Shown one piece after another: positions 16,578 through 25,124 of a stretch of DNA of 46,617 nt. Position numbers and translations under genes: made by a program. Position 1 is the first letter of the stretch, and each line of letters begins with the position of its first letter. The stretch spans positions 1 to 46,617 of the forward strand of contig CAZHUG010000012.1 of the NCBI GenBank assembly GCA_964535405.1, written 5' to 3'. The notes below the pieces were generated by a model, which was not told the origin of the DNA, ran no database searches, and worked only from the letters and a program-made list of their open reading frames with translations. The DNA comes from Scatomorpha sp964535405 (GTDB lineage: Bacteria; Bacillota; Clostridia; Oscillospirales; Oscillospiraceae).

Positions 16578-17351
16578 TTATTTCAGTGCAATCTCCGCCA
16601 TGGCGGAGTATGCCTCGGCCAGTGCATTGATGTCCAGACCCAATGTCACGCTGTCAAAGCCCTGCGCAAAATAGCCCGCAGCCTTTACAGCAGCACCGGT
16701 GAACATGATGCACAGCTTGCCCGCGTCTGCACAGGCACGTCTCACCCGCTCCACCGCCGCGATATGTAAGGGGTTATCAAACTGCCCCGGTATGCCCATG
16801 GATATGGACAGGTCAAACGGCCCCACAAATATGCCGTCTACCCCTTCCATCGCCACGATTTCCTCGATATTTTCAAGGCACCCGACAGTCTCGCACTGCG
16901 GAATGAGCAGGGTGTTCGTGTTTGCGCTCTTCATATATCCGTCCATGCCCCCGGCGTAATCGCCGGAATAGCCCCAGCCGCCGTCACGCGTCGGACAATA
17001 GCCTCGCCCGCCAAGGGGCGCAAACTTCGCCCAGCTTATAAGCTGGCGCACCTGCTCGGTAGTCTCAACCTGAGGCACGACAAGACCGCCGGCCCCGGCA
17101 TCAAGCATCTTGAGCACCGGACTGCGGGAGATTGAATCAATCCGCACAAGCGAGCCCAAACCAACGCCCGAGGCCGTGCTCACAAGTGCCGCGGCACTCT
17201 CCGCACAGATGGGGCTGTGCTCCATGTCGATCAATACATAGTCAAGCGGCGTGCGCGCCAGCACTTCAATTGCCGGAGCGCTCATGAGATGGGTGAAGGT
17301 GCCCAGGCTCTTTTCGCCTTTTTTAAATTTCTCAAGAACTCTGTTTTGCAT
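16578..17351 (-). CDS. HpcH/HpaI-family aldolase
   Basis: 257 residues. The class II pyruvate-dependent aldolase fold is shown by LDYVLIDMEHSP, VRIDS, GAGGLVVPQVET, PQCETVGCLENIEEI (metal-binding Glu) and VGPFDLSISMG (metal-binding Asp). Members cleave 4-hydroxy-2-oxo acids such as 4-hydroxy-2-oxoheptanedioate or 2-keto-3-deoxyrhamnonate to pyruvate and an aldehyde; which one is not readable here. ATG at 17351 with AAGGAGGA upstream lies one base past the aspS stop, so it is the last gene of the hisS-aspS run, an odd partner for tRNA synthetases. Confidence 0.87.
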   Translation of the reverse strand: MQNRVLEKFKKGEKSLGTFTHLMSAPAIEVLARTPLDYVLIDMEHSPICAESAAALVSTASGVGLGSLVRIDSISRSPVLKMLDAGAGGLVVPQVETTEQVRQLISWAKFAPLGGRGYCPTRDGGWGYSGDYAGGMDGYMKSANTNTLLIPQCETVGCLENIEEIVAMEGVDGIFVGPFDLSISMGIPGQFDNPLHIAAVERVRRACADAGKLCIMFTGAAVKAAGYFAQGFDSVTLGLDINALAEAYSAMAEIALK

Positions 17352-17352
17352 G

Positions 17353-19125
17353 TCAGTCCTCCTTTTTCAAAATGATTCCCAGCTCGTCCAGCTGTGTCTG
17401 AGTCACTTCAGAGGGTGCATCCATCATGAGATCCTGCGCATTCTTGTTCATCGGGAAGGGAATGATCTCACGAATGGAGTCCTCGCCTGCCAAGAGCATG
17501 ACCATTCGGTCAACGCCCGGTGCAATTCCCGCGTGGGGAGGCGCACCATAGGTAAATGCGTTATACATTGCAGGGAACTTTGACTTGACATCGTCTTCGC
17601 CAAGACGGACAAGCTCAAAGGCCTTTATCATGATGTCAGGATCATGGTTGCGCACAGCGCCGGAGGACAGCTCCACGCCGTTGCAGACCAGATCGTACTG
17701 GAAGGCGGTTATGCTCTCGGGATCGACCGTCCCCGCCTCTGCCCTTTTGAGTATCTCAAGGCCGCCGTTCGGCATTGAGAACGGGTTGTGGCAGAACTCG
17801 AGCAGGCCGGATTCCTCACCCATCTCGTACATGGGGAAATCAACAATCCAGCAGAACTCGTAGGTCTCGCGGTTCATGTGACCCGGAACAGCGGCTCCGA
17901 GCATCTTTATGAGAACGCCGGCGGTCTTCTGCGCCACGCTCTTTTTGCCGGAGGACAGACCGACAAAGCAGCCCGGTACAAGACCCAGAGCCTCAACAAG
18001 CTCGGCCTTGCGCTCCTGCAGGAACTTCGAAATGCCGCCTACAAGCTCGCCCTTTTCGTCGAGTCTGAACCAATATGCCTTATTTCCGGACTGAACCTCA
18101 ACATCGGCACAGAGCTTATCAATCAGCTTGCGGCTGCCCTCAAAGCCGCTCACGACAACAGCCTTGACGACGTTGCCCTCGAAGGGTGCGAAGCCGCAGC
18201 CGTCCATGAGCTGTGTTACATCAGTCGCCCTGAGGTCAATTCTCAGGTCGGGCTTATCAGAGCCATAGGTTTCCATCGCCTCGGCATAGGGTATCCGCTT
18301 GAAGGGTGCGGAGGATGCGCTGCTGTACTTGCCGAACTCGGCGAAAATGGGGGGCAGGACGTCCTCCAGAACCTCGAACACATCGTTCTGGTTCGCGAAA
18401 GCCATCTCCATGTCGAGCTGATAAAACTCGCCGGGAGAGCGGTCTGCGCGTGCGTCCTCGTCCCGGAAGCAGGGGGCAATCTGGAAATACTTATCGAAGC
18501 CCGCCGCCATGAGCAACTGCTTAAACTGCTGGGGCGCCTGCGGCAGGGCATAGAACTTGCCTCTGTGGTTTCTGGCGGGAACCAGATAGTCACGCGCGCC
18601 CTCGGGCGATGACGCGGTCAAAATCGGGGTTGTAATCTCCATGAAGCCGTGCTCAGTCATCGACTGACGCAGGGCTGCGACCACGTTTGCGCGCAGGACC
18701 ATATTCGCCTTGACCTCGGGATTGCGCAGGTCAAGATAGCGGTATTTGAGTCTTGCCGACTCGTCAGCCTCGCGGCTGCGGTTTATCTGAAAGGGCAGCT
18801 CATTGTGTCTGCAGCGTCCGAGAATATCCACGCGCTCCGGTACGATTTCGATATCACCGGTGGGTAGGTTGGGGTTCTTGCTCGCACGCTCACGAACTAC
18901 TCCCTCTACGCTTATGGTGGACTCACGCGTAATCGCCTTGAATGTTTTGACGAGCTCCTCGTTGTCTGCCACGATCTGCGTCGTACCGTAGAAGTCGCGA
19001 ACCACGACGAAGGCTAGCGCAGCAGAAACCTCACGCACGTTCTCCATCCAGCCGCATATTTTTACGGTTTTGCCTGCGTCCTCAGCGCGCAGTTGACCGC
19101 AGGTATGTGTTCTTGACTGTGTCAT
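17353..19125 (-). CDS. aspS: Aspartyl-tRNA synthetase
   Basis: 590 residues, the usual bacterial length. An N-terminal OB-fold anticodon-binding domain (ICGWMENVREV), then the class II core with the motif-1/2 region YRYLDLRN, FMEITTPIL, PQAPQQFKQLLM, FRDEDARADR, the bacterial insertion (GAD domain), and motif 3 GAPPHAGIAPGVDR. Charges tRNA-Asp (discriminating versus non-discriminating type not resolved). The ATG overlaps the hisS stop by 4 bases (ATGA), so the two synthetases are translationally coupled. Confidence 0.97.
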   Translation of the reverse strand: MTQSRTHTCGQLRAEDAGKTVKICGWMENVREVSAALAFVVVRDFYGTTQIVADNEELVKTFKAITRESTISVEGVVRERASKNPNLPTGDIEIVPERVDILGRCRHNELPFQINRSREADESARLKYRYLDLRNPEVKANMVLRANVVAALRQSMTEHGFMEITTPILTASSPEGARDYLVPARNHRGKFYALPQAPQQFKQLLMAAGFDKYFQIAPCFRDEDARADRSPGEFYQLDMEMAFANQNDVFEVLEDVLPPIFAEFGKYSSASSAPFKRIPYAEAMETYGSDKPDLRIDLRATDVTQLMDGCGFAPFEGNVVKAVVVSGFEGSRKLIDKLCADVEVQSGNKAYWFRLDEKGELVGGISKFLQERKAELVEALGLVPGCFVGLSSGKKSVAQKTAGVLIKMLGAAVPGHMNRETYEFCWIVDFPMYEMGEESGLLEFCHNPFSMPNGGLEILKRAEAGTVDPESITAFQYDLVCNGVELSSGAVRNHDPDIMIKAFELVRLGEDDVKSKFPAMYNAFTYGAPPHAGIAPGVDRMVMLLAGEDSIREIIPFPMNKNAQDLMMDAPSEVTQTQLDELGIILKKED

Positions 19126-20477
19126 TTAGTGACCCTCCTAATAACAGGCGCTTTGCGCTTTTTCTTCACAGCGGCAGCAATTTTTGCTGAAGCTTCCGAT
19201 ATCCAGAGCAGCTCCTGCTGTCCGCTTTGCATGTCCTTGAGGGAAACCTTGCCCTGCGCCTTCTCATCCTCACCCAGAAAGATGACAAACGGCACGCCAA
19301 GCTTGTCCGCGTAGTTCATCTTCGCCTTGAACTTCTTCTGCTCAGTATAGAGCTGAACGCGCAGTCCGTCATCTCGCAGCTGCGTTGCGACCGCTATCGC
19401 CGCCGCGGGATCATCCGTCATCGGCAGAATGAGCACGTCAGCCGGGGCAGACTCTTCCGAGAGCATGCCCTGCTCCTGAAGCACATAAAACAGCCGCGTC
19501 ACGCCGATTGAAATCCCGACGCCGGGCAGTTTTTTATCCGTATAGTACCCGGCAAGGTCGTCATAGCGCCCGCCGGAGCATATTGAGCCAATCTCCGGAT
19601 GGTCGAGCAGTGTCGTCTCATAAACCGTGCCGGTGTAGTAATCGAGTCCGCGAGCAATGGTGAGGTCAATTTCAAAGCAGTCCTCAGGCACGCCAAACTC
19701 TGGTAAAAACCTCGCAACGGCGCGGAGCTCGGAAAGACCGGCGTCAAAAACCTCGTTCTTCCCTGTCCATTTTTCGAGGAAAACAAGCTTCTCGGCGCTC
19801 GTGCCCTTGAAGCTTATAAACGAGATTATTTCCGCAATCGCGGACGGCACAACACCCTCGGTATCTAAAAGCTCGCGCAGCTTGTCGGGCCCTATCTTCT
19901 CGAGCTTGTCCACAGCTCTCATGACGGCGCCTGACTTCTCGCTAAGACCCAGGATTGCGAAAAAACCGTTTAGAACCTTGCGGTTGTTAACTCTTATCTT
20001 GAAGCGCTCAAGCCCAAGCGCCGTGAATGTCCTGTAGATAATCGCAGGGATCTCCGCCTCGTTCATGACATCGAGCTTTTCATCGCCGATAATGTCGATA
20101 TCGGCCTGATAAAACTCACGAAAACGTCCCCGCTGTGCGCGCTCGCCGCGATACACCTTGCCGATCTGGAAACGGCGGAAGGGGAAGGCGAGCCTGGAGT
20201 GGTTTGCCGCGACGAATTTCGCCAGCGGCACTGTCAAATCAAAACGCAGGGCAAGATCGTTGTCGCCCTTAGTGAGTCTATAAACCTGTTTTTCTGTTTC
20301 TCCGCCGCCTTTTGCCAGCAAAACCTCTGCTGATTCTATGATCGGCGTATCCAGCGGCGCGAAGCCGTAAAGGGAATAGGTCTCACGCAGAACCTGCATG
20401 AACCGCTCCATTTTCAGTTGATCGCCCGGCAAAAGCTCCATGAACCCGGACAGGGTTCTTGGCCTGACTCTCTCCAC
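19122..20477 (-). CDS. hisS: Histidyl-tRNA synthetase
   Basis: 451 residues with class II motifs: FAPLDTPIIESAEVL, RPL-type LRFDLTVPLAKFVAAN, the histidine A region GLDYYTGTVYE and CSGGRYDDL, and a C-terminal anticodon-binding domain (ADVLILPMTDD). A basic extension of about 15 residues (KKKRKAP) follows. GTG start at 20477 with AAGGAGG seven bases upstream. No T-box leader is possible in the 62-base gap to the gene ahead; a GC-rich hairpin lies there instead. Confidence 0.96.
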   Translation of the reverse strand: MERVRPRTLSGFMELLPGDQLKMERFMQVLRETYSLYGFAPLDTPIIESAEVLLAKGGGETEKQVYRLTKGDNDLALRFDLTVPLAKFVAANHSRLAFPFRRFQIGKVYRGERAQRGRFREFYQADIDIIGDEKLDVMNEAEIPAIIYRTFTALGLERFKIRVNNRKVLNGFFAILGLSEKSGAVMRAVDKLEKIGPDKLRELLDTEGVVPSAIAEIISFISFKGTSAEKLVFLEKWTGKNEVFDAGLSELRAVARFLPEFGVPEDCFEIDLTIARGLDYYTGTVYETTLLDHPEIGSICSGGRYDDLAGYYTDKKLPGVGISIGVTRLFYVLQEQGMLSEESAPADVLILPMTDDPAAAIAVATQLRDDGLRVQLYTEQKKFKAKMNYADKLGVPFVIFLGEDEKAQGKVSLKDMQSGQQELLWISEASAKIAAAVKKKRKAPVIRRVTK

Positions 20478-20499
20478 TTATGTTCCTCCTTCGACAGTT

Positions 20500-20526
20500 C
20501 GGCGGCGGGGGCAAGCCCCGCCGCCG
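20500..20526. other. Very GC-rich hairpin between the MGS-like gene and hisS
   Basis: An 11-bp stem (20500-20510 with 20516-20526) with loop GCAAG. No U-tract follows on either strand, so it is not a classical terminator. It may affect read-through or processing of the hisS message. Confidence 0.5.
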
Positions 20527-20539
20527 AGCGTTCATATTA

Positions 20540-20941
20540 CTACTTTTTCTTGGGATTTACTATATCGCGCCAATCCAAATCGCCCCGGCGCAGACCCTGA
20601 ATGAGAACCTCAGCCGTCGCGGCGTTTGTCGCCATCGGGATGAGATACTGATCGCAGAGTCGTGCGATCTTATTGACGCTCTCAAATCCGTCCGCATTGG
20701 ACGGATCGCAGAAGAACACCACGAGGTCAATCTCATTGTATGCTATACGTGCGCCTATTTGCTGGGCGCCCTGCTTATTGTGAAGATACAATGTTATAGG
20801 CAGTCCCGTCGCCTCAGCGACCAGCTTACCCGTTGTTGTAGTGGCACAAATGGAGTGTTCCGCAAGTATCCCGCAGTAGGCTATGCAAAATTGAACCATA
20901 AGTTCTTTTTTGCCGTCATCTGCCAGTAGAGCGATATTCAT
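20540..20941 (-). CDS. Methylglyoxal-synthase-like protein with lost catalytic residues
   Basis: 133 residues with the MGS fold: MNIALLADDGKKELMVQF at the start, TTTTGKLVAEATGL (phosphate loop) and IPMATNAATAEVLI near the end. Against the MgsA pattern, read from memory, four positions differ: the catalytic His19 is Asp8, catalytic Asp71 of the GGD motif is Ala59, His98 is about Gly85 and Asp101 about Ser88; Asp91 is kept as Asp79. The G-T-T-G loop has Thr for the first Gly. This argues against normal methylglyoxal synthesis from dihydroxyacetone phosphate. It may be a ligand-binding or regulatory paralogue. ATG with GGGAGGG upstream; own promoter. Confidence 0.8.
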   Translation of the reverse strand: MNIALLADDGKKELMVQFCIAYCGILAEHSICATTTTGKLVAEATGLPITLYLHNKQGAQQIGARIAYNEIDLVVFFCDPSNADGFESVNKIARLCDQYLIPMATNAATAEVLIQGLRRGDLDWRDIVNPKKK

Positions 20942-20998
20942 CCTGTGACCCTCCCTTGCTTTAAATGCAGTATATCTATCATCTGCACTTGAAATGAC

Positions 20999-21027
20999 AT
21001 TATATTATATCTGTGGTAAAACTGCAA
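20999..21027 (-). promoter_or_regulatory. Sigma-A-type promoter of the MGS-like gene
   Basis: On the minus strand TTGCAG (21027-21022), 17 bases, TATAAT (21004-20999). It could also drive hisS and aspS. Confidence 0.65.
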
Positions 21028-21035
21028 CTACTTTC

Positions 21036-23162
21036 TTATTTTAGTATGCTATTTTCAGTCTCAATTGCTTTATTTGTGTCGCTTAGGCTGAAATATGAGT
21101 CGAGAACCGACTTTGCAATGTTGGCAAGGGCCGCGCCCGAGCCACCTCGCTCCACAACTATTGCCACGGCGATTTCCGGATCATCAGCGGGCGCGTAGCA
21201 GATGAAGATGGCGTTATTTGTCCTGCCCTCACCCATCTGAGCCGTGCCTGTCTTGGAGGCGATGGCAATCTGCTGACCGTTATAATAGTAGTTGCCCAGC
21301 TGCTGATATATACTGCTGCTGGCGTCCGAGGCAACAAGCTCCATTCCGCGCTGGACAGCGGCCCAGTTATAGTCCGCAGTCACAACTGTCGAGAGCACCT
21401 CAGACTCGTTTTTGTACAGCTGAGTGGAATAGTCATAGGTGCGCACGCCCTTGAGTATGGAAGCTGAGTGGCGCTCTCCGCCGTTTGCAATGGTCGCGCA
21501 GTACTCTGCGAGCTGCAGCGGTGTGAACAAGCTGTCCGACTGTCCGATTCCCGCCTGCAGTGTATCGCCGTAGGTCCAGCTCTTGCCGGCATACTGCTCA
21601 TGGTTATCAGGATTGGACATATTGCCGGCGCTCTCAGTCAGCTCGATGCCCGTGGGCATGCCCAGACCGAAATTCTCCGCGTATTCTCTCATTTTAGTAA
21701 TGCCCAGATTATCACTTATCGTGTAGAAAAAAAAGTTGCACGAGTCCCTGATCGCCTCGGACACGTTATCGTTACCGTGGAATATCTCAAAATCGACTAT
21801 CCAGCAGGAGGGCGCATAACCCTGATCGGCATATTTGGTATACCAACCCTGGCACTTAATGCGGGATTCAGTGTTTATAACGCCTTCAGACAGCGCCGCA
21901 ATCGCCGTGACCGGCTTGAAGGTCGAGCCGGGCGCATAGGCGCCCATGAGCGCACGGTTGAAAAGCGGATTATTTTCCGCCTTACTCAGTTCGGCAAAAT
22001 CTTCCATTATGGTCGCGATGTTGTAGGTTGGATAGCTCGCAATCGCCAGAGGCTGACCGCTTTTAACGTCCACAACGACAAGGCCACCGCCCTGTATGTC
22101 TTCCTTCACGTCCTCCAGCAAGCCATTGGCAATCGCTTCCTTGTTGTCCGCCTCACGCTTCTTTTGCAGGGAAATCATGCCGGACTCAAAAATTCGCTCA
22201 ACAGACTCCTGAAGCTGAACATCTATTGTCAGATAGATGTGATTGCCGGGTATCGGCTCCTGCGTGTAAACCGTACTGGTCACAGTTCCGCTGGAGGTTC
22301 GGGTGACCTTGGCCTCTCCGTCGGTGCCGTGCAGCTCTTTCTCAAAGGCGAGCTCTACCCCGTCCTTGCCGACTTTTGTGTCAAAGCCGTAGTTTGAGTT
22401 CTCGCTCTGCGGCTTGTACTTTGCATATTCGCTGTCATTCATCAGGCCAATATAGCCCAGAAGGTGCGCCGCGTACTGAGTGTTGTACTCACGCACAAAG
22501 CTCGTTTTGACCTCGATTACGCCGCCGACCTGACTCATAAGTGTAGATATGAGGTCTATGGACGCATCCTCAACAAAAACATAGGCTGCTGTATTTATTG
22601 CGTAGCGCACGTTCAGCTCATAGCGTATTCCGGCAATTATTCGCATTTGCTGCGCAGAATAGTTGTTGTCGATCCCATAGCGGGTGCGGAAATAGCTCAT
22701 CAGCTCAACAGCTGTGGTATTTTCATCCAGATCCTTGTCTTTAAAGTATGCTTTCAGCCTGGTGCGCTGAATTTCGGTCATGTCTTCAACGTATTCGAAC
22801 GGAGAAGTCTCGGTTATGGGAAGCTCGTCAATATAAGTGTCACCGGCTGAGTCCACAATGCTTACCATTTGGAGTATCAGCGCGTTTGAGTCCTCGACAT
22901 CATCGGCAAAGAGCTTGCTTGTGTCGATTTCAAGGTTATAGCATTCGCGATTTGAAACCAGCACGCGGCCATAGCGGTCAAGCAAATTGCCCCGTGCAGC
23001 GGCTACCACCTCTGTTGTAACGCGGTTATTCTTACTCTCCTCGTAGTATGCCGCACCTTCTATTATCTGCAGCTTATAAAGGGAGGTGCCCAAAAGCGCC
23101 AGCAACACTGCGATTACGAGGAAAAATGCAATTACGCGGGTGGGTTTTACCAGCTTATCCAT
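21036..23162 (-). CDS. mrdA: Penicillin-binding protein 2 (class B, elongation transpeptidase)
   Basis: 708 residues. One N-terminal membrane helix (about 9-31), a dimerisation domain with RGNLLDRYGRVL, then the transpeptidase domain with the three active-site motifs: STFK (nucleophile Ser about 408, in GSTFKPVTA), SCN (RDSCNFFF, about 474) and KTG (KTGTAQ, about 637). It cross-links peptidoglycan during rod elongation together with MreC and MreD, whose genes lie directly upstream, 30 bases apart. ATG with AAAGGA upstream. Confidence 0.93.
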   Translation of the reverse strand: MDKLVKPTRVIAFFLVIAVLLALLGTSLYKLQIIEGAAYYEESKNNRVTTEVVAAARGNLLDRYGRVLVSNRECYNLEIDTSKLFADDVEDSNALILQMVSIVDSAGDTYIDELPITETSPFEYVEDMTEIQRTRLKAYFKDKDLDENTTAVELMSYFRTRYGIDNNYSAQQMRIIAGIRYELNVRYAINTAAYVFVEDASIDLISTLMSQVGGVIEVKTSFVREYNTQYAAHLLGYIGLMNDSEYAKYKPQSENSNYGFDTKVGKDGVELAFEKELHGTDGEAKVTRTSSGTVTSTVYTQEPIPGNHIYLTIDVQLQESVERIFESGMISLQKKREADNKEAIANGLLEDVKEDIQGGGLVVVDVKSGQPLAIASYPTYNIATIMEDFAELSKAENNPLFNRALMGAYAPGSTFKPVTAIAALSEGVINTESRIKCQGWYTKYADQGYAPSCWIVDFEIFHGNDNVSEAIRDSCNFFFYTISDNLGITKMREYAENFGLGMPTGIELTESAGNMSNPDNHEQYAGKSWTYGDTLQAGIGQSDSLFTPLQLAEYCATIANGGERHSASILKGVRTYDYSTQLYKNESEVLSTVVTADYNWAAVQRGMELVASDASSSIYQQLGNYYYNGQQIAIASKTGTAQMGEGRTNNAIFICYAPADDPEIAVAIVVERGGSGAALANIAKSVLDSYFSLSDTNKAIETENSILK

Positions 23163-23192
23163 TAGTCTATCCTTTCTGGATGGGGGTTGCGC

Positions 23193-23699
23193 TTAGATTT
23201 TCTTTCTGCTTATGGTTTTAACCGGAAAATAGAGCGGCGCCGACAGCGGCAGGCTCCAGATTATCTGTATAAGAGCTGTTTTAAACAGCGCGCCGGGGTC
23301 CTGTCCCATGAATATCAGCAGCCTGAACATCTGGAAGAAGGTCACAAACAGCAGCGCCGCTACGCAAATTATCATAAACGCGAAAAAGCGTTTGTTTACA
23401 AACCAGCGTGAGAATACGCCCGAGAAAAATCCAACAACAGGAAACAGGGCCAAAAACAACACACTGTTGTTGAATCCGATGTCTGCGAAATATCCAATGA
23501 ACAGGCCAAAAACGGCTCCCCACACTCCACCTTCAAACATACCCACCGCCACGACTGCAGCCGGCACAAACAGAGCCTTGACTCCAAGTGGCTGGATCCG
23601 TGAAAAGAGCATGTTCTGGAAGAGGAGTACTGCGAGCATGTATCCGAAATACAGCAGGCAGCGGCGCAGCTTTTCTCTGTCAATGAGGTCAAGAAGCAT
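23193..23699 (-). CDS. mreD: Rod-shape-determining protein MreD
   Basis: 168 residues with about five membrane helices and the family's FGLFIGYFADIG motif. Integral membrane partner of the elongasome. Its ATG overlaps the mreC stop by one base (TAATG). It follows mreC as usual and precedes mrdA. Confidence 0.88.
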   Translation of the reverse strand: MLLDLIDREKLRRCLLYFGYMLAVLLFQNMLFSRIQPLGVKALFVPAAVVAVGMFEGGVWGAVFGLFIGYFADIGFNNSVLFLALFPVVGFFSGVFSRWFVNKRFFAFMIICVAALLFVTFFQMFRLLIFMGQDPGALFKTALIQIIWSLPLSAPLYFPVKTISRKKI

Positions 23700-24541
23700 T
23701 ACTCAATCACCTCAAAATCTTTGATAACATAAATCTGCACCAAAGAGGAAAGATCGACCGCAGGGGTCACCACTCCATACTCACTTTGTCCCCCCGCCTC
23801 GGAGAGGATCCTGGTCACCATGCCTATGTTCACGCCCTGCGGTATCTCACCGCCACGACCGGAGGTCAAAACCTCGTCGTCGAGGAACATCTGCGCACCC
23901 TCCGAAAGATATGACAACTTGACCTGCCCCTGCTGCATGAGCGTGTAGTCGCCGATCACCATGGCGGCTGAGCCGTCGTCGCCGATAAGTGAGCCGATGC
24001 TGGTGTCAACGTCTATTATCGTGTTGACCGTCGCCCAGGAATCGCCGACCTCAGTCACCTGACCGACCATGGCGCCGTATTCAGTGATTACGCAGTTGCC
24101 GACCTCGATGCCGTGCTTTGAGCCCTTGCTTATCGTGAAGGAAGAGCCCCAGTTAGAGGCGCTCCAGGCTGTTATCTTGGCAGTCTCCGTGACAAAATCG
24201 GAGTGCTGCTCCAGAAAGCCCAGCAGATTGCGGAAGCGTTTGTTCTCCTCCACCGCGTCTCTTCCGGCTCTGGCCTCGGCCTGAGCATCGGCGAGCTGAG
24301 CGCGCAGGGCATCGTTTTCGGCCTTCAACTGGTCGTACTCATACAGATATCCGTACATGCCCTCAAGCCAGTCCGCGACAGAGCTTGCCGCCTTTTGTAT
24401 GGGCTGCTGTATAGCACCGACAGCGTTGGTGATAAAGCCTGCATTACCGTTCAGGGCCCGCCCTGCCAGTGTCACGACAAGCACAACAGCCAGGACTATC
24501 AGCCCCAGCTTAATTCCTTTTTTCTTCAAGTATTCCTTCAC
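23699..24541 (-). CDS. mreC: Rod-shape-determining protein MreC
   Basis: 280 residues with one N-terminal membrane helix (about 10-30), a coiled coil (about 63-110) and the MreC beta-barrel domain outside the membrane (WGSSFTISKGSKHGIEVG, TSGRGG, GVNIGMV). It organises PBP2 at the lateral wall. GTG start overlaps the maf stop by four bases (GTGA). No mreB is present in this cluster. Confidence 0.93.
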   Translation of the reverse strand: MKEYLKKKGIKLGLIVLAVVLVVTLAGRALNGNAGFITNAVGAIQQPIQKAASSVADWLEGMYGYLYEYDQLKAENDALRAQLADAQAEARAGRDAVEENKRFRNLLGFLEQHSDFVTETAKITAWSASNWGSSFTISKGSKHGIEVGNCVITEYGAMVGQVTEVGDSWATVNTIIDVDTSIGSLIGDDGSAAMVIGDYTLMQQGQVKLSYLSEGAQMFLDDEVLTSGRGGEIPQGVNIGMVTRILSEAGGQSEYGVVTPAVDLSSLVQIYVIKDFEVIE

Positions 24542-25110
24542 AGCAGCTTCACACCCAGCTTATTTAGCATTTGTCCGAGCCTGCACAGCGGCAGCCCCAT
24601 GACGTTGAAAAAGTCTCCCTTAATACCCTCGACCAGAAGAGCGCCGAGTCCCTGTGCGCCGTATGCGCCGGCCTTGTCCATCGGTTCCCCCGTCGCCACG
24701 TAGTCAGAAATTTCAGCCTCGGAAAGTGTGCGAAAACGCACCTGAGTCCTCTCCGCCTCGCAAAGAAGCTCCCGCCCCCGGCAGACGGCGACGCCGGTAT
24801 ACACCGAGTGCTCCCTGCCTGACAGAGTCTGAAGCATTGCCTCAGCCTCCCCGACCGTGCGCGGCTTTCCTAAAATCTGTCCATCCAGCCACACAATTGT
24901 GTCAGCAGCAATTATGACGTCCTCCGGCGGGCGATGTTCCGCAACCTCCTCGGCCTTGGCGCGGGACAGGGCGAGCACAGTCTCCTCCGGACCGCGTCCG
25001 GGAACCGTGATCTCATCCCTGATTGCCGGAATTATAAGGAGATTCGGCACTGCCAGCATCTCCATAAGCTCCCTTCTCCGGGGCGAGCCGGAGGCAAGGA
25101 TAATTTTCAT
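24538..25110 (-). CDS. maf: Maf-family nucleotide pyrophosphatase
   Basis: 190 residues. SGSPRRREL at the start, VIIAADTIVW and GKPRT in the middle and SGREHSVYTGVAV are family signatures; members hydrolyse dTTP/UTP and modified nucleotides and restrain septum formation. ATG at 25110 with GAGGTG six bases upstream; a GTG nine bases earlier lies inside that ribosome site. First in the coupled maf-mreC-mreD-mrdA run. The U32 gene upstream ends 14 bases before it. Confidence 0.92.
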   Translation of the reverse strand: MKIILASGSPRRRELMEMLAVPNLLIIPAIRDEITVPGRGPEETVLALSRAKAEEVAEHRPPEDVIIAADTIVWLDGQILGKPRTVGEAEAMLQTLSGREHSVYTGVAVCRGRELLCEAERTQVRFRTLSEAEISDYVATGEPMDKAGAYGAQGLGALLVEGIKGDFFNVMGLPLCRLGQMLNKLGVKLL

Positions 25111-25124
25111 TGAGCGCACCTCAT

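Noticed and set aside
20478..20539. T-box or other leader in front of hisS
   Set aside because: Only 62 bases separate hisS from the gene ahead and the hairpin lacks T-box features.
21468..22397. A 309-codon frame on the plus strand antisense to the PBP2 gene
   Set aside because: Antisense to a gene with three intact catalytic motifs; no independent evidence.
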